Part shown: piece by piece, positions 53,181 to 62,391 of the stretch | Numbering within the stretch: the first letter of the stretch is position 1 | Layout: every line of letters begins with the position of its first letter | Source: an uncultured Oscillospiraceae bacterium | GTDB taxonomy: Bacteria; Bacillota; Clostridia; Oscillospirales; Ruminococcaceae | Direction of reading: 5' to 3' | Assembly (NCBI GenBank): GCA_949285935.1 | Contig: CASEAH010000045.1 | Location: forward strand, 1 to 64,000 | Length of the DNA: 64,000 nucleotides | The notes under the pieces: generated by a model | The model's database searches: none | Told to the model about the DNA's origin: nothing | The model's input: the letters and a program-made list of their open reading frames with translations, nothing else | Made by a program: the position numbers and the translations under genes

Positions 53181-54641
53181 ATGATTACCAAAGTCAAAGG
53201 TAAATATGTTGTTGGCTTTGACGGAACCGATCATGAAATTATTGTTGACGGTGAAGTCGTTTATCAGGACGGTACCATTCTTTATGTTGGAAAAAAATAT
53301 GAGGGCGATGTGGATGAAACCATCGATGTAGGAAACTCGGTGGTTTGCCCCGGCTTTATCGATTTGAATGCCCTGGGAGACATCGACCACGATATTATAC
53401 ATCTGGAAGCCTATCCGGAAGCCCAGAAGAGCATCCGGCCTTCTGAAGAGTACTATAACAAAGGTATGCATGAGCTGATGACTCCTGAAGAAGAGGCATT
53501 TAAGTCTCTGTATGCCTATGCTCAGCTGATTCTCAGCGGCGTCACCACCGCCATGCCCATTACTTCCATGTACTACAAAGAATGGGCTGAGACCTACGAA
53601 GAAGCTGTTGCTGCTGTGCATAATGCCGGTCGCCTGGGCCTGCGTCTGTATACCTGCCCCAGCTACCAGTCCGGATTTGGCGTGTACACCGCTGATGGAA
53701 AATATGACGTCCGGTACGAGAACGAAAAAGGCGCCAAAGGCTTGGAGCGTGCCATTGAGTTCATCAAGGTCTTTGACGGTGCGTACGACGGTCTGATCCG
53801 GGGCTGCCTGGAGCCGGAGCGTATTGAGACCCAGTCAGAAGAAAACCTGATCAACACCAAGGCCGCTTCCGAAATGCTGGGCTGCCCCATCAAACTGCAT
53901 GCCGCACAGGGAAGAGTAGAGTACGACATGATCCGGGCCCGTACAGGCAAAAGCTCCATCCGCTACCTGTATGACCTCGGTTTCCTGGGCCGCAATGTAG
54001 GCATTCCCCACTGCTATGTAGCTGCCGGCACTCGCTGGGGTGATGACGCAGATGGTGATGATCTCGCTCTGCTCAGTGAGACCGGTACCACCGCCATTTA
54101 CTGCCCGGTTATTATCGGCCGCAGCGGACGTTACCTGGATTCTTTTGCCAAATACCGCCGCAGAAACATCAACATTGCCATCGGCACCGATACCTTCCCG
54201 CCTGACTTCTTCCAGAACATCCGGACCGCCAGCATGTACTCCCGGATGGTAGAGGGTTCTGCTGTGGGCTCCACTTATGCCGATATTTATCGCGCTGTGA
54301 CCCTGGGCGGTGCCCAGCTGCTGGGCCGGGATGACCTGGGACGTCTCTGCAAGGGCGCCAAGGCCGACATGATCGTGGTAGACCTGGACGCTTTCCATAT
54401 GGGCGCTATTGACGATCCTGTTCGTACCATGTTTATGGTGGGCTCCCGTACGGATATCAAGATGTCCATCATCAATGGCCGTGTGGTCATGAAAGACCAG
54501 AAGCTCATTGGAATTGATATGGAAGAACTGAAGGAAAAGGGCCAGCGGTACTACGACAAAATGAAGCTGGGCTACCTGGAGCGGGACGGCTTCCATATGC
54601 CCAAGGAGGAAATCTTCCGTACGTCCTATAAAATGCGGTAA
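53181..54641 (+). CDS. Amidohydrolase lacking the first HxH motif (copy 1)
   Basis: A 486-residue amidohydrolase-superfamily protein. The N-terminal beta-sandwich start MITKVKGKYVVGFDG matches copy 2, which fixes ATG 53181. At the end of beta-strand 1 it reads PGFIDLNALGDIDHD (about 57-71) where most relatives have PGFIDxHxH, so the first metal site is altered. Later ligand candidates are kept: IKLHAAQ, IPHCYVAAG and IGTDTFPPDFFQ. Related proteins with PGFIDLDAL/DIDH are found beside peptide-type transporters. Substrate unknown; a hydrolysis of a cyclic amide or deamination is likely. Follows oppA1 and precedes oppA2. Confidence 0.85.
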   Translation: MITKVKGKYVVGFDGTDHEIIVDGEVVYQDGTILYVGKKYEGDVDETIDVGNSVVCPGFIDLNALGDIDHDIIHLEAYPEAQKSIRPSEEYYNKGMHELMTPEEEAFKSLYAYAQLILSGVTTAMPITSMYYKEWAETYEEAVAAVHNAGRLGLRLYTCPSYQSGFGVYTADGKYDVRYENEKGAKGLERAIEFIKVFDGAYDGLIRGCLEPERIETQSEENLINTKAASEMLGCPIKLHAAQGRVEYDMIRARTGKSSIRYLYDLGFLGRNVGIPHCYVAAGTRWGDDADGDDLALLSETGTTAIYCPVIIGRSGRYLDSFAKYRRRNINIAIGTDTFPPDFFQNIRTASMYSRMVEGSAVGSTYADIYRAVTLGGAQLLGRDDLGRLCKGAKADMIVVDLDAFHMGAIDDPVRTMFMVGSRTDIKMSIINGRVVMKDQKLIGIDMEELKEKGQRYYDKMKLGYLERDGFHMPKEEIFRTSYKMR

Positions 54642-55083
54642 TCAAGCAGTATCTCTGACCCAAGGCTAAGGAACAGGATTCCCGACGCGCTGCGTCGATG
54701 ATGCAGAAGCCGGATAAGAAGCTTCCTCAGATAAACGGGGGAAGTTTATATCTTACAACACGGCAGTGAAGAGAAAAATTCCCTGTCGAACCAAGGCTTT
54801 GCAGACGCAAAAGCAAGGAAAATATTCCGCCTTTTGGAGGCAGCGCGTCCTTTTTTAGATTCCCGTGATCACTTCATACACTATGCAACGCTGTAAACGT
54901 TCCCCAAATTCTCGCGACCCTTACCCCGATGGGGTAGCATCAGATCCTTTGAAGCATACCCACGGAACCCATGAGGACAGTATCTGTTGTGAGGTTGTTC
55001 CAACAGGCGAACAGTGCGGATTGATGCAAAGGTATTACTGGGCGCCGGTTGTGGACATAAATAAAAACGTGAGGAGCGATACT
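54642..55083. other. Interval between amidohydrolase 1 and binding protein 2
   Basis: About 440 bases without a supported gene. GACGCGCTGCGTC is a short hairpin near 54684 and GAAGCTTCCTC...GGGGGAAGTTT another near 54719. I see no clear promoter. Confidence 0.45.
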
Positions 55084-56673
55084 ATGAAGAAATCAGGATT
55101 TTTGCGAGTTCTTTCCCTGGCTGTTACCATGATGCTGATAGCGGCTTGCCTGACGGCTTGCGGCAGCAGCGCGCCCGCTTCCTCCGCCACTGCTGGAGAA
55201 AGCGGTGCTGCCGGTACGACTTCTTCCGGCGAAACCAAGGATACCCTTATTGTAGCGATCAATGTGGACCCCCCGACGCTGGATCCCCATCAGTCATCCA
55301 CAGCGCCCAGCGTCAACAACCTGCAGCCCGTCTATGAGACTCTGTACCGCTATGATCAGAACGGCGAGCTGCAGCCTTTGCTGGCCACCGGCTATGAGCG
55401 GATCGATGATCTCAACTGGAGATTCACCCTCCGCGACGATGTCTACTTCCACAATGGTGAGAAGATGACCGCCAACGATGTTCTGTACAGCTTCACCCGT
55501 GCTTCCGGCCCCGACGGTGCCAAGGTTTCCTACATAATGGCTTACATTGACGCCGCCAACTGCAAGGTTGAGGATGAGAACACCATTGTCATTGCCACCA
55601 AGGAACCCTTCCCCCTGTTGGGTTACCTGCCCTACATTGGCGCTGTGGTGGTCAGTGAAAAGGAGTTTACGGCAGACATCGACAAGGCCATGAACAACCC
55701 CATCGGCACCGGCCCCTTCAAGTTCGTTTCCTGGGACAAGAACGACAAGTGCGTTTATGTCCGCAACGAAGAGTACTGGGGCGAAAAGCCTGCCTACAAG
55801 AACCTGATCATCCGGACCATCATTGAGGCCAACAGCCGCGTTATCGAGCTGGAAGCCGGCACGGTGGATATCATCTTTGAGGTACCTCCCACCGATGTGG
55901 CCCGCCTGGAGGAGAACCCTGATACCGATATTGTCCGTAATGGCAGTACGCTGTTTGAGTATCTGGGCATGAACTGCTCCAAGGCACCTTTCGACAACCC
56001 CAAATTCCGCCTGGCAGTGGACTATGCCATTGACCAGAATGCCATCTGTGCCTCGGTATACAGCGGCATTGCCCAGTTTACCCCCGGCCCGATTACCCCA
56101 AATATGAAGTATTTTGATGACAGTGATGTCACCGATCGTTACGATGTTGAGAAGGCCAAGGCCCTGCTGGCTGAGGTTGGTTACGACACCAACCAGACTC
56201 TGCAGCTGTGGACCAATGAGGTCACCCGCCGTGTCAACCTGGCTACTGTTCTGCAGGGCATGCTGGCAGAAGTGGGGATCAATGTAGAGGTTGGCGTTTA
56301 TGAAGCGGCCACTTTTGGATCTATGGTGGAGAGCGGCGAACAGGACTTCTTTATCAGCAGCTGGGGTGCTGTCGGATTCCCTGAGCCCGACAACAACATC
56401 TATGGTCCTTTCCACAGCGACCAGATTCCCGTCAACAACTATGTATTTGTCAGCGATGAAAAACTGGATGAAATGCTGAACAAGCAGCGTGCCATGCCGG
56501 ACAGCCCTGAGCGTGAAGCTCTGGTAAAGGACGTCCAGAAGTATCTGAGAGAAAACAACTTTATGATTACTCTGGCCAACCCGGAGCAGGTTATGGGCAT
56601 CCGCAGCAATGTCAAGAACTTTAAGCCCACTCCCGCTGCCAGCCATTTCTTCCACATGGTTACTTTTGAGTAA
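55084..56673 (+). CDS. Solute-binding lipoprotein, SBP_bac_5 family (copy 2)
   Basis: A 529-residue paralogue of copy 1, very similar over the whole length. Lipobox LTAC (Cys26). Differences cluster in the linker and parts of the pocket region (ATFGSMVESGEQDFFISSWG against TYSSMLESGDQDFFIQGWG), so ligand preference may differ. ATG 55084 has GAGGAGCG upstream; the frame extends further up without a ribosome binding site. 440-base gaps on both sides. Confidence 0.93.
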   Translation: MKKSGFLRVLSLAVTMMLIAACLTACGSSAPASSATAGESGAAGTTSSGETKDTLIVAINVDPPTLDPHQSSTAPSVNNLQPVYETLYRYDQNGELQPLLATGYERIDDLNWRFTLRDDVYFHNGEKMTANDVLYSFTRASGPDGAKVSYIMAYIDAANCKVEDENTIVIATKEPFPLLGYLPYIGAVVVSEKEFTADIDKAMNNPIGTGPFKFVSWDKNDKCVYVRNEEYWGEKPAYKNLIIRTIIEANSRVIELEAGTVDIIFEVPPTDVARLEENPDTDIVRNGSTLFEYLGMNCSKAPFDNPKFRLAVDYAIDQNAICASVYSGIAQFTPGPITPNMKYFDDSDVTDRYDVEKAKALLAEVGYDTNQTLQLWTNEVTRRVNLATVLQGMLAEVGINVEVGVYEAATFGSMVESGEQDFFISSWGAVGFPEPDNNIYGPFHSDQIPVNNYVFVSDEKLDEMLNKQRAMPDSPEREALVKDVQKYLRENNFMITLANPEQVMGIRSNVKNFKPTPAASHFFHMVTFE

Positions 56674-57115
56674 AAGATGGAAGCAGATCAAAACAAAACC
56701 AAACGGAACAATCAAGCACAGTAAAGAATGAAAAGCGCGCCGCCGGATTGGAAAGAGCGGTTGTCCAATCAGCTGCGGAAGCTGTATTGGCCTTCCAGAA
56801 ACCGGGCGGGAATAAAGAGCCCTTTTGAGGACAGGCAAGAGATTTCCTCCCCTGGAGCTGGCCAAAACTTTTTGACCGGCGGCGTGCTTACCTTCATTCT
56901 CGCAATCCCTTCATAAACAGCAAGGAACTATCTGCCTATACTGCATGACGCATTTTCCTTCCCGCATCCTCTGTATGATATTTTCAGGCGGTCCGCCAAC
57001 GGCGTTCAACCGATGTAAATACCCGCAGTGGATTTGTTCCGGTCAGTGTCGTATATGGGAAAAATTCTCATATAAGCACGGGCTGAGAACACCAATATAA
57101 AAAAGGAGCGTCTCT
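56674..57115. other. Interval with a long-range inverted repeat
   Basis: No supported gene. AAGCGCGCCGCCGG at 56733-56746 and CCGGCGGCGTGCTT at 56876-56889 are complementary with one mismatch, bounding about 157 bases; inner hairpins ATTGG...CCAAT and CAGCTG...CAGCTG-like are present. It could be a small mobile repeat or a folded leader of the third binding-protein gene. Confidence 0.45.
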
Positions 57116-58711
57116 ATGAAGAAATCAGGATTTTTGCGAGTTCTTTCCCTGGCTTTGATGATTGCGCTTATCACCCTTACCGTCACTGCCTGCGGCAGTA
57201 CGCCCGCACCTTCTGACTCTAACGGAGAGAGCGGTGCACCGGCAGAGCAGAGCAGCCAAACTCCTTCGGAGACAAAAGATACCCTGACGGTAGCCATTGG
57301 AGCAGACCCCACCGGTATGGATCCCTGTGCTGCTTCCACAGCGGCCAATGTCAACAACCTGAACCCGGTTTATGAGACGTTGGTTCGTTATGATGAGAAT
57401 GGCGAGATCCAACCTCTTCTGGCCACCAGCTGGGAACGGGTAGATGAGCGGAACTGGCGCTTCCATCTGCGGGACGACGTCTATTTCCACAACGGAGAAA
57501 AGATGACCGCCAACGATGTTCTGTACAGCCTGACCCGCGCCACCGGTCCCGACGGCGCCAAGGTCTCTTACATCATGTCAGCCATTGATGCGGCCAGCAG
57601 CGTGGTGGAAGATGACAACACCATTGTAATCGCGACCTATGAGCCGTTCCCTCTGCTGGGATATCTCCCCTATGTGGGCGCCGTGGTAGTCAGCGAAAAG
57701 GAATTCACCACCGATATTGAGCATGCCAAGGCAAATCCCATTGGCACCGGTCCCTTCAAATTTGTTTCCTGGGACAAAAACGACAAGTGCGTCTATGTGC
57801 GCAATGAAGAGTACTGGGGTGAAAAACCGGCTTATAAAAACCTGATCATCCGCACGGTGGTAGAGGCCAACAGCCGGGTCATCGAGCTGGAGACTGGCAA
57901 TGTGGACATTATTTATGATGTTCCTGCCAATGACATCCCCCGCTTGGAGCAAAACCCCGATACTGCCATTGCCAGAACCATGAGCACCGCTTTCAGCTAC
58001 CTGGGCATGAATAACGCCAAGGCCCCCTTTGATAACCAGAAGTTCCGTTTGGCGGTGGACTATGCCATTGATCAGAACGCCCTGGCCGAGTCGGTCTTCA
58101 GAGGTATGGCCAAGTTCACTCCCGGTGTGGTCACCCCCAACATGAAGTATTTTGACGACAGCGACGTCACGGACCGCTATGATGTGGAGAAGGCCAAAGC
58201 TCTGCTGAGCGAGATTGGTTATGACACCACACAAGTGCTTCAGCTGTGGACACTGGAAAACATCAACCACGTCAACACCTGCACCGTACTGCAAAGCATG
58301 CTGGCTGAAGTAGGAATCAACGTGGAAATTGGCGTCTATGAGTCGGGAACCTTCTGGAGCATTCTGGAAAGCGGCGACCAGGACTTCTTTATCGGAACCT
58401 GGGGCGGTGTCGGATTCCCTGAGCCGGACAACAACATTTTTGGACCCTTCCACAGCAGCCAGATCCCTGTCAACAACATGATTTTCCTGGCGGATGACAA
58501 GCTGGACGCTATGCTGGAAGAGCAGCGGGCACTGCCTGATGGTCCCGAGCGCGAAGCTCTGGTAAAAGAGGTCCAAAAATATCAGCGGGAGAATGCTTTT
58601 GCGATTCCTCTGGTGAATATGGAGCAGGTGGTAGGCATCCGCAGCAATGTAAAGGGCTTCACCCCCACACCCGCTGCCAACCACTTTGTCCACGGTGTAT
58701 ATTTTGAATAA
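57116..58711 (+). CDS. Solute-binding lipoprotein, SBP_bac_5 family (copy 3)
   Basis: A 531-residue paralogue of copies 1 and 2, more diverged. Lipobox VTAC (Cys26). It keeps FVSWDKNDKCVYVRNEEYWGEK and FIGTWGGVGFPEPDNN but differs in many positions, including the start GADPTGMDPCAAST in place of DPPTLDPHQSS. ATG 57116 follows AAAGGAG. It is followed by a strong GC-rich hairpin and then the second amidohydrolase. Confidence 0.93.
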   Translation: MKKSGFLRVLSLALMIALITLTVTACGSTPAPSDSNGESGAPAEQSSQTPSETKDTLTVAIGADPTGMDPCAASTAANVNNLNPVYETLVRYDENGEIQPLLATSWERVDERNWRFHLRDDVYFHNGEKMTANDVLYSLTRATGPDGAKVSYIMSAIDAASSVVEDDNTIVIATYEPFPLLGYLPYVGAVVVSEKEFTTDIEHAKANPIGTGPFKFVSWDKNDKCVYVRNEEYWGEKPAYKNLIIRTVVEANSRVIELETGNVDIIYDVPANDIPRLEQNPDTAIARTMSTAFSYLGMNNAKAPFDNQKFRLAVDYAIDQNALAESVFRGMAKFTPGVVTPNMKYFDDSDVTDRYDVEKAKALLSEIGYDTTQVLQLWTLENINHVNTCTVLQSMLAEVGINVEIGVYESGTFWSILESGDQDFFIGTWGGVGFPEPDNNIFGPFHSSQIPVNNMIFLADDKLDAMLEEQRALPDGPEREALVKEVQKYQRENAFAIPLVNMEQVVGIRSNVKGFTPTPAANHFVHGVYFE

Positions 58712-58751
58712 CTGACCGGTCTTTTCTGAGGCAGGAAGGACCGAAGCAGAG

Positions 58752-58805
58752 CCGGTAATGAACGGCGGCGCCCCATGCGGAAAACGGGCGCCGCCGGCTT
58801 ACCGG
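58752..58805 (+). other. Very stable intercistronic stem-loop
   Basis: CGGCGGCGCCC pairs with GGGCGCCGCCG around CATGCGGAAAAC, with an outer CCGGTAA...TTACCGG stem. No T-run follows, so it is more likely an mRNA-stabilising or attenuating element than a simple terminator. Confidence 0.65.
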
Positions 58806-58852
58806 TTGTCCAAGGTTTTGTGTCTGATAAAAACGGTGGGGGACAGATAAAG

Positions 58853-60313
58853 ATGTCTGTAAAAGTAAAAGGGAAATATGTGGTAGGGTTTGACGGCCTG
58901 GACCACGAAATCATTACCGACGGCGAAGTCGTCTACGAGAAAGATACCATTCTCTATGTGGGCAAACACTATGAGGGCCCGGTAGACCAGGTCATTGATA
59001 TGGGCAATGCCGTGATCTGCCCGGGGTTCATTGATATGAACGCGCTGGGAGACATTGACCATGATGCCATTCATCTGGAAGCATATCCGGATGTCCAGGC
59101 TAGCCTGCGCCCCTCAGAGGCCTATTATGACAAAGGCCCACATGAACTGATGCTGCCGGAGGAAGAGGCTTTTAAGTCTCTTTACGCCTATGCGCAGCTG
59201 ATCCTCAGCGGTGTCACCACCGCTATGCCCATTACATCTATCTACTACAAAGAGTGCGCCGAAACTTATGAAGAGGCTGTTGCAGCCGTCCATAATGCCG
59301 GGCGGCTGGGCCTGCGTCTGTATATGGGACCCAGCTATGAGTCGGGCCTGAATGTGGTCCGGGCAGATGGGTCCATGTATGTCCGATTCAATGAAGAAAA
59401 GGGCCGGGCGGGTCTGGAACGAGCCATCCGCTTTGTGGAAACCTTTGACGGCGCTTACGACGGCCTGATTCGGGGCTGTCTGAAACCGGAACGGATCGAA
59501 CTGCAGACCGAAGAAAATCTTGTGAATACCAAGGCAGCTGCCCAAAGGCTGGGCTGCCCCATTAAACTCCATGCGGCCCAGAGCCGTTTTGAGTACGACT
59601 ACATCAAGGTGCGTACCGGCCGCAGCCCGGTCCGCTATCTGTATGATCTGGGATTCCTGGGAGAGCGGACAGGGATTCCCCATTGCCATGTAACTGCCGG
59701 AAGCCGCTGGGGCGACCCGGAGGATGGGGACGATGTGGCCTTACTGAGCGAGACCGGAACGACCGTGATTCAATGCCCGGTGGTATTTGGCAGAACGGGG
59801 ATGTATCTGGATTCCTTTGCCAGGTATGCCCGCCGCCATGTGAACCTGGCTTTGGGAACCGATACGTTCCCCACCGACTTTTTCCAGAATATCCGTACCG
59901 CCAGCATGTTCTCCCGGATGGTGGAAGGTTCGGCAGTAGGCTCCACCTATGCCGACATCTATCGGGCCGCTACTCTGGGAGGAGCCCGTTTCCTGGGCCG
60001 GGACGATTTGGGTAGACTTTGCCCCGGAGCCAAAGCCGATATGATCGCGGTGGATCTGGACAGCTTCCATATGGGAGCGATTGACGATCCCATCCGGACG
60101 ATGTTTATGGTAGGCTCCCGGACCGACGTCAAGCTTTCCATTATTAATGGCCGGGTGGTTATGAAAGACCAAAAGCTTATCGGCATTGATATGGAAGAAC
60201 TGAAGGAAAAGGGCCAGCGGTATTATGATAAAATGAAGCGGGGATACCTGGAACGGGACGGATTCCATCTGCCCGAAGAACAGATCTTCCGCACTTCCTA
60301 TCCCATCAGATGA
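58853..60313 (+). CDS. Amidohydrolase lacking the first HxH motif (copy 2)
   Basis: A 486-residue paralogue of the copy at 53181, same length and same altered PGFIDMNALGDIDHD motif (about 57-71). The later ligand positions are kept (IKLHAAQ, IPHCHVTAG, LGTDTFPTDFFQ). The tail EELKEKGQRYYDKMK is the same in both copies. ATG 58853 is fixed by the conserved start MSVKVKGKYVVGFDG. It follows the third binding protein and precedes the third amidohydrolase after 52 bases. Confidence 0.85.
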   Translation: MSVKVKGKYVVGFDGLDHEIITDGEVVYEKDTILYVGKHYEGPVDQVIDMGNAVICPGFIDMNALGDIDHDAIHLEAYPDVQASLRPSEAYYDKGPHELMLPEEEAFKSLYAYAQLILSGVTTAMPITSIYYKECAETYEEAVAAVHNAGRLGLRLYMGPSYESGLNVVRADGSMYVRFNEEKGRAGLERAIRFVETFDGAYDGLIRGCLKPERIELQTEENLVNTKAAAQRLGCPIKLHAAQSRFEYDYIKVRTGRSPVRYLYDLGFLGERTGIPHCHVTAGSRWGDPEDGDDVALLSETGTTVIQCPVVFGRTGMYLDSFARYARRHVNLALGTDTFPTDFFQNIRTASMFSRMVEGSAVGSTYADIYRAATLGGARFLGRDDLGRLCPGAKADMIAVDLDSFHMGAIDDPIRTMFMVGSRTDVKLSIINGRVVMKDQKLIGIDMEELKEKGQRYYDKMKRGYLERDGFHLPEEQIFRTSYPIR

Positions 60314-60365
60314 CAACATTCTGCGGGTTTTCCCGCAGGTGGAAAAATAAAAGGAGGTTTTGTCT

Positions 60366-61865
60366 GTGTACGATCTTTTGCTGCTTCATGCAACGGTGAT
60401 CACCATGGACCCCAAGCGCCGCATCATCGAGGATGGCGCGGTAGCGGTGGAAGGAAACCGGATCGCCTTTGTGGGCGATTCCAAAGAAGTGGAAAACTGT
60501 GAGGCCAAGCGGAAGGTAGATTGCGCCGATCACGTGATCATGCCTGGCTTTGTGGATGCTCATGGCCATGGCGGCCATTCCATCTTCAAGTCGGTGGTCA
60601 AGGATACCAGCTACTGGATGCCGGTCATGACCCATACCTACAAGAACTACATTACCGATGAGTTCTGGTACAATGAGGGCCGTCTGTCCGCACTGGAACG
60701 CCTCCATGCCGGCGTTACCACCGGCGTGTGTGTCCTGGGTTCCCAGCCACGGTGCGATGACCCCATTTTTGCCATCAATAACGCCAAGGGATATGCCGAA
60801 GTAGGCGTACGTGATATTGTGTGCACCGGCCCCTGCAGCCTGCCCTGGCCGCATCGTTTCAGCCGGTGGGAGAACGGCAAGCGGGTTACCAAGGAAGTTG
60901 CCTATGAGCAGGTGCTGGACAGCCTGGAAACCGTAATCCAGGAGCTGAACCATGCCAACGGCGACCGGACCCGGGCTTATGTGGCCCCCTTTGGCGCTGT
61001 TACCTCCATTGAGGTTTCCGGACCCACCGGAGCGGACCGTGTCATCGCGCCCACTGAGTGGGATCTGTATCAGGCCAAGGAGATGCGCCGCATCGCCGCC
61101 AAGTACAATACCCGGATCCATACCGACGCCTTTGGCGGTATGGTGCGTCTGGCTTCCATGGATAAGGAAAATGCCCTGCTGGGTCCTGACGTCCATCTGC
61201 AGCACTGCACCGGCCTGACCATGGACGAGGTGGTCATCCTTCAGAAGACCGATACCCATGTCAGCTTTGCGCCCGGTATGCGGCAGATCAGCATCCGTAC
61301 CCCGGTGGTAGAATTGCTGGAGCTGGGCGTCACTGTGGCTATTACCACCGACGGCTCTATGCTCACCTCTGGATTTGACATGTTCTCCGCCATGAAGCGG
61401 GCTCAGATGATCCATCGGGTGGCTTCCCACGATTCTTTCTACCTGCCCTCCGAAAAAGTGCTGGAGATGGTCACCATCGATGCAGCCAAGTGCGTAGGCA
61501 TGGAGAAAGAAGTAGGTTCCCTGGAAGTGGGCAAGAAGGCGGATATTATCAGCATCAACCTGATGAATCCCCGTCTGATGCCCCGCATCAACATCGTGGA
61601 CACTCTGGTTTCCAATGGTATGCCCAGCGATGTGGATATGGTGATCGTGGACGGTGCAGTCATGCTGGAAAACGGCAAGGCTGTCAACGTGGACGAGCGG
61701 GACGTACTCCTGAAAGCGGAGCAGGAGGCCATCGAGACCGTAAAGCGGGCTGGCCTGGACAAGTTTGCCTGGCCCAGCGTACCTCAGTGGGGCCGCACCA
61801 AGCTGTATCCCGACGAGGTTCGTTTCGACCTGGAAGCCAGCCGCCGGGATGGCAACTATTATTAA
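60366..61865 (+). CDS. ATZ/TRZ-type amidohydrolase
   Basis: A 499-residue protein with the canonical metal set: PGFVDAHGHGGH (His66, His68), RIHTDAFGG, LQHCTGL and ITTDGSMLTSG (final Asp). It falls in the ATZ/TRZ and guanine/SAH-deaminase-like branch of the superfamily. GTG 60366 is chosen because AAGGAGG lies 8 bases upstream; TTG 60360 is too close to the site. A short hairpin CTGCGGG...CCCGCAG precedes it. It ends the locus, with a strong terminator behind. Substrate unknown. Confidence 0.9.
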   Translation: MYDLLLLHATVITMDPKRRIIEDGAVAVEGNRIAFVGDSKEVENCEAKRKVDCADHVIMPGFVDAHGHGGHSIFKSVVKDTSYWMPVMTHTYKNYITDEFWYNEGRLSALERLHAGVTTGVCVLGSQPRCDDPIFAINNAKGYAEVGVRDIVCTGPCSLPWPHRFSRWENGKRVTKEVAYEQVLDSLETVIQELNHANGDRTRAYVAPFGAVTSIEVSGPTGADRVIAPTEWDLYQAKEMRRIAAKYNTRIHTDAFGGMVRLASMDKENALLGPDVHLQHCTGLTMDEVVILQKTDTHVSFAPGMRQISIRTPVVELLELGVTVAITTDGSMLTSGFDMFSAMKRAQMIHRVASHDSFYLPSEKVLEMVTIDAAKCVGMEKEVGSLEVGKKADIISINLMNPRLMPRINIVDTLVSNGMPSDVDMVIVDGAVMLENGKAVNVDERDVLLKAEQEAIETVKRAGLDKFAWPSVPQWGRTKLYPDEVRFDLEASRRDGNYY

Positions 61866-61886
61866 AAGAATACGACGGTATTTGCG

Positions 61887-61922
61887 GCCAGCCCCTGTTA
61901 GACAGGGGCTGGCTGTTTTTAT
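61887..61922 (+). terminator. Terminator of the dpp-amidohydrolase locus
   Basis: GCCAGCCCCTG and CAGGGGCTGGC form a perfect 11-bp stem around TTAGA, followed by TGTTTTTAT. Confidence 0.9.
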
Positions 61923-62391
61923 AGTGGAAATCACCGGTTGTGCCAGCGGAGGCTTCCCGGAAAAAGGCTTTAGGTTCAAATGCAGGGCAAAACGGGCTGC
62001 GGCCAGCAAATCGTCGTCAACGAAAAAAATTCCCTAAAACAGTAACTGCCCATTTACGCACCGCAGGGCAAGTAATGCAGGCAAATAGAAATTCAGCATG
62101 TTTTAAGACGTATGCTGATAGCAGGCTCTTTTAGGGTTGGTTCAAATCACCGGTTCAGCTGGTGGCTTTGATTAGTGGGGAAACTTTGTCGGCAACACCG
62201 GCAGAATGGGGGCGTGTTCGGCCACTGGTGACCGCAGTTTTGTCAAAACGGAAGGGAAGAGGTATGGAAGTGAAGAAATACCCTTGCTCCTGGTAATCTC
62301 CCTCATCTTTCAGAAAAATGGGACATATAATGAAGATGGATATGCCAACTGCCGGAATGAAACGGAAAACAGAGAAGAGGGAGGAAAAAAC
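61923..62391. other. Gene-free interval with an IS605-like hairpin
   Basis: No supported gene. CATATAAT near 62322 resembles a sigma-E -10 element in front of the sporulation genes, but no matching -35 was found, so it is only a hint. Confidence 0.4.
62142..62172 (+). repeat. REP/IS605-like hairpin, copy 3
   Basis: CAAATCACCGG pairs with CTGGTGGCTTTG around TTCAG, allowing a wobble and one mismatch. It resembles the hairpins at 23796 and 24046. Confidence 0.5.

Noticed and set aside
60306..62009. Minus-strand open frame opposite the third amidohydrolase
   Set aside because: Shadow of the sense gene; no ribosome binding site.
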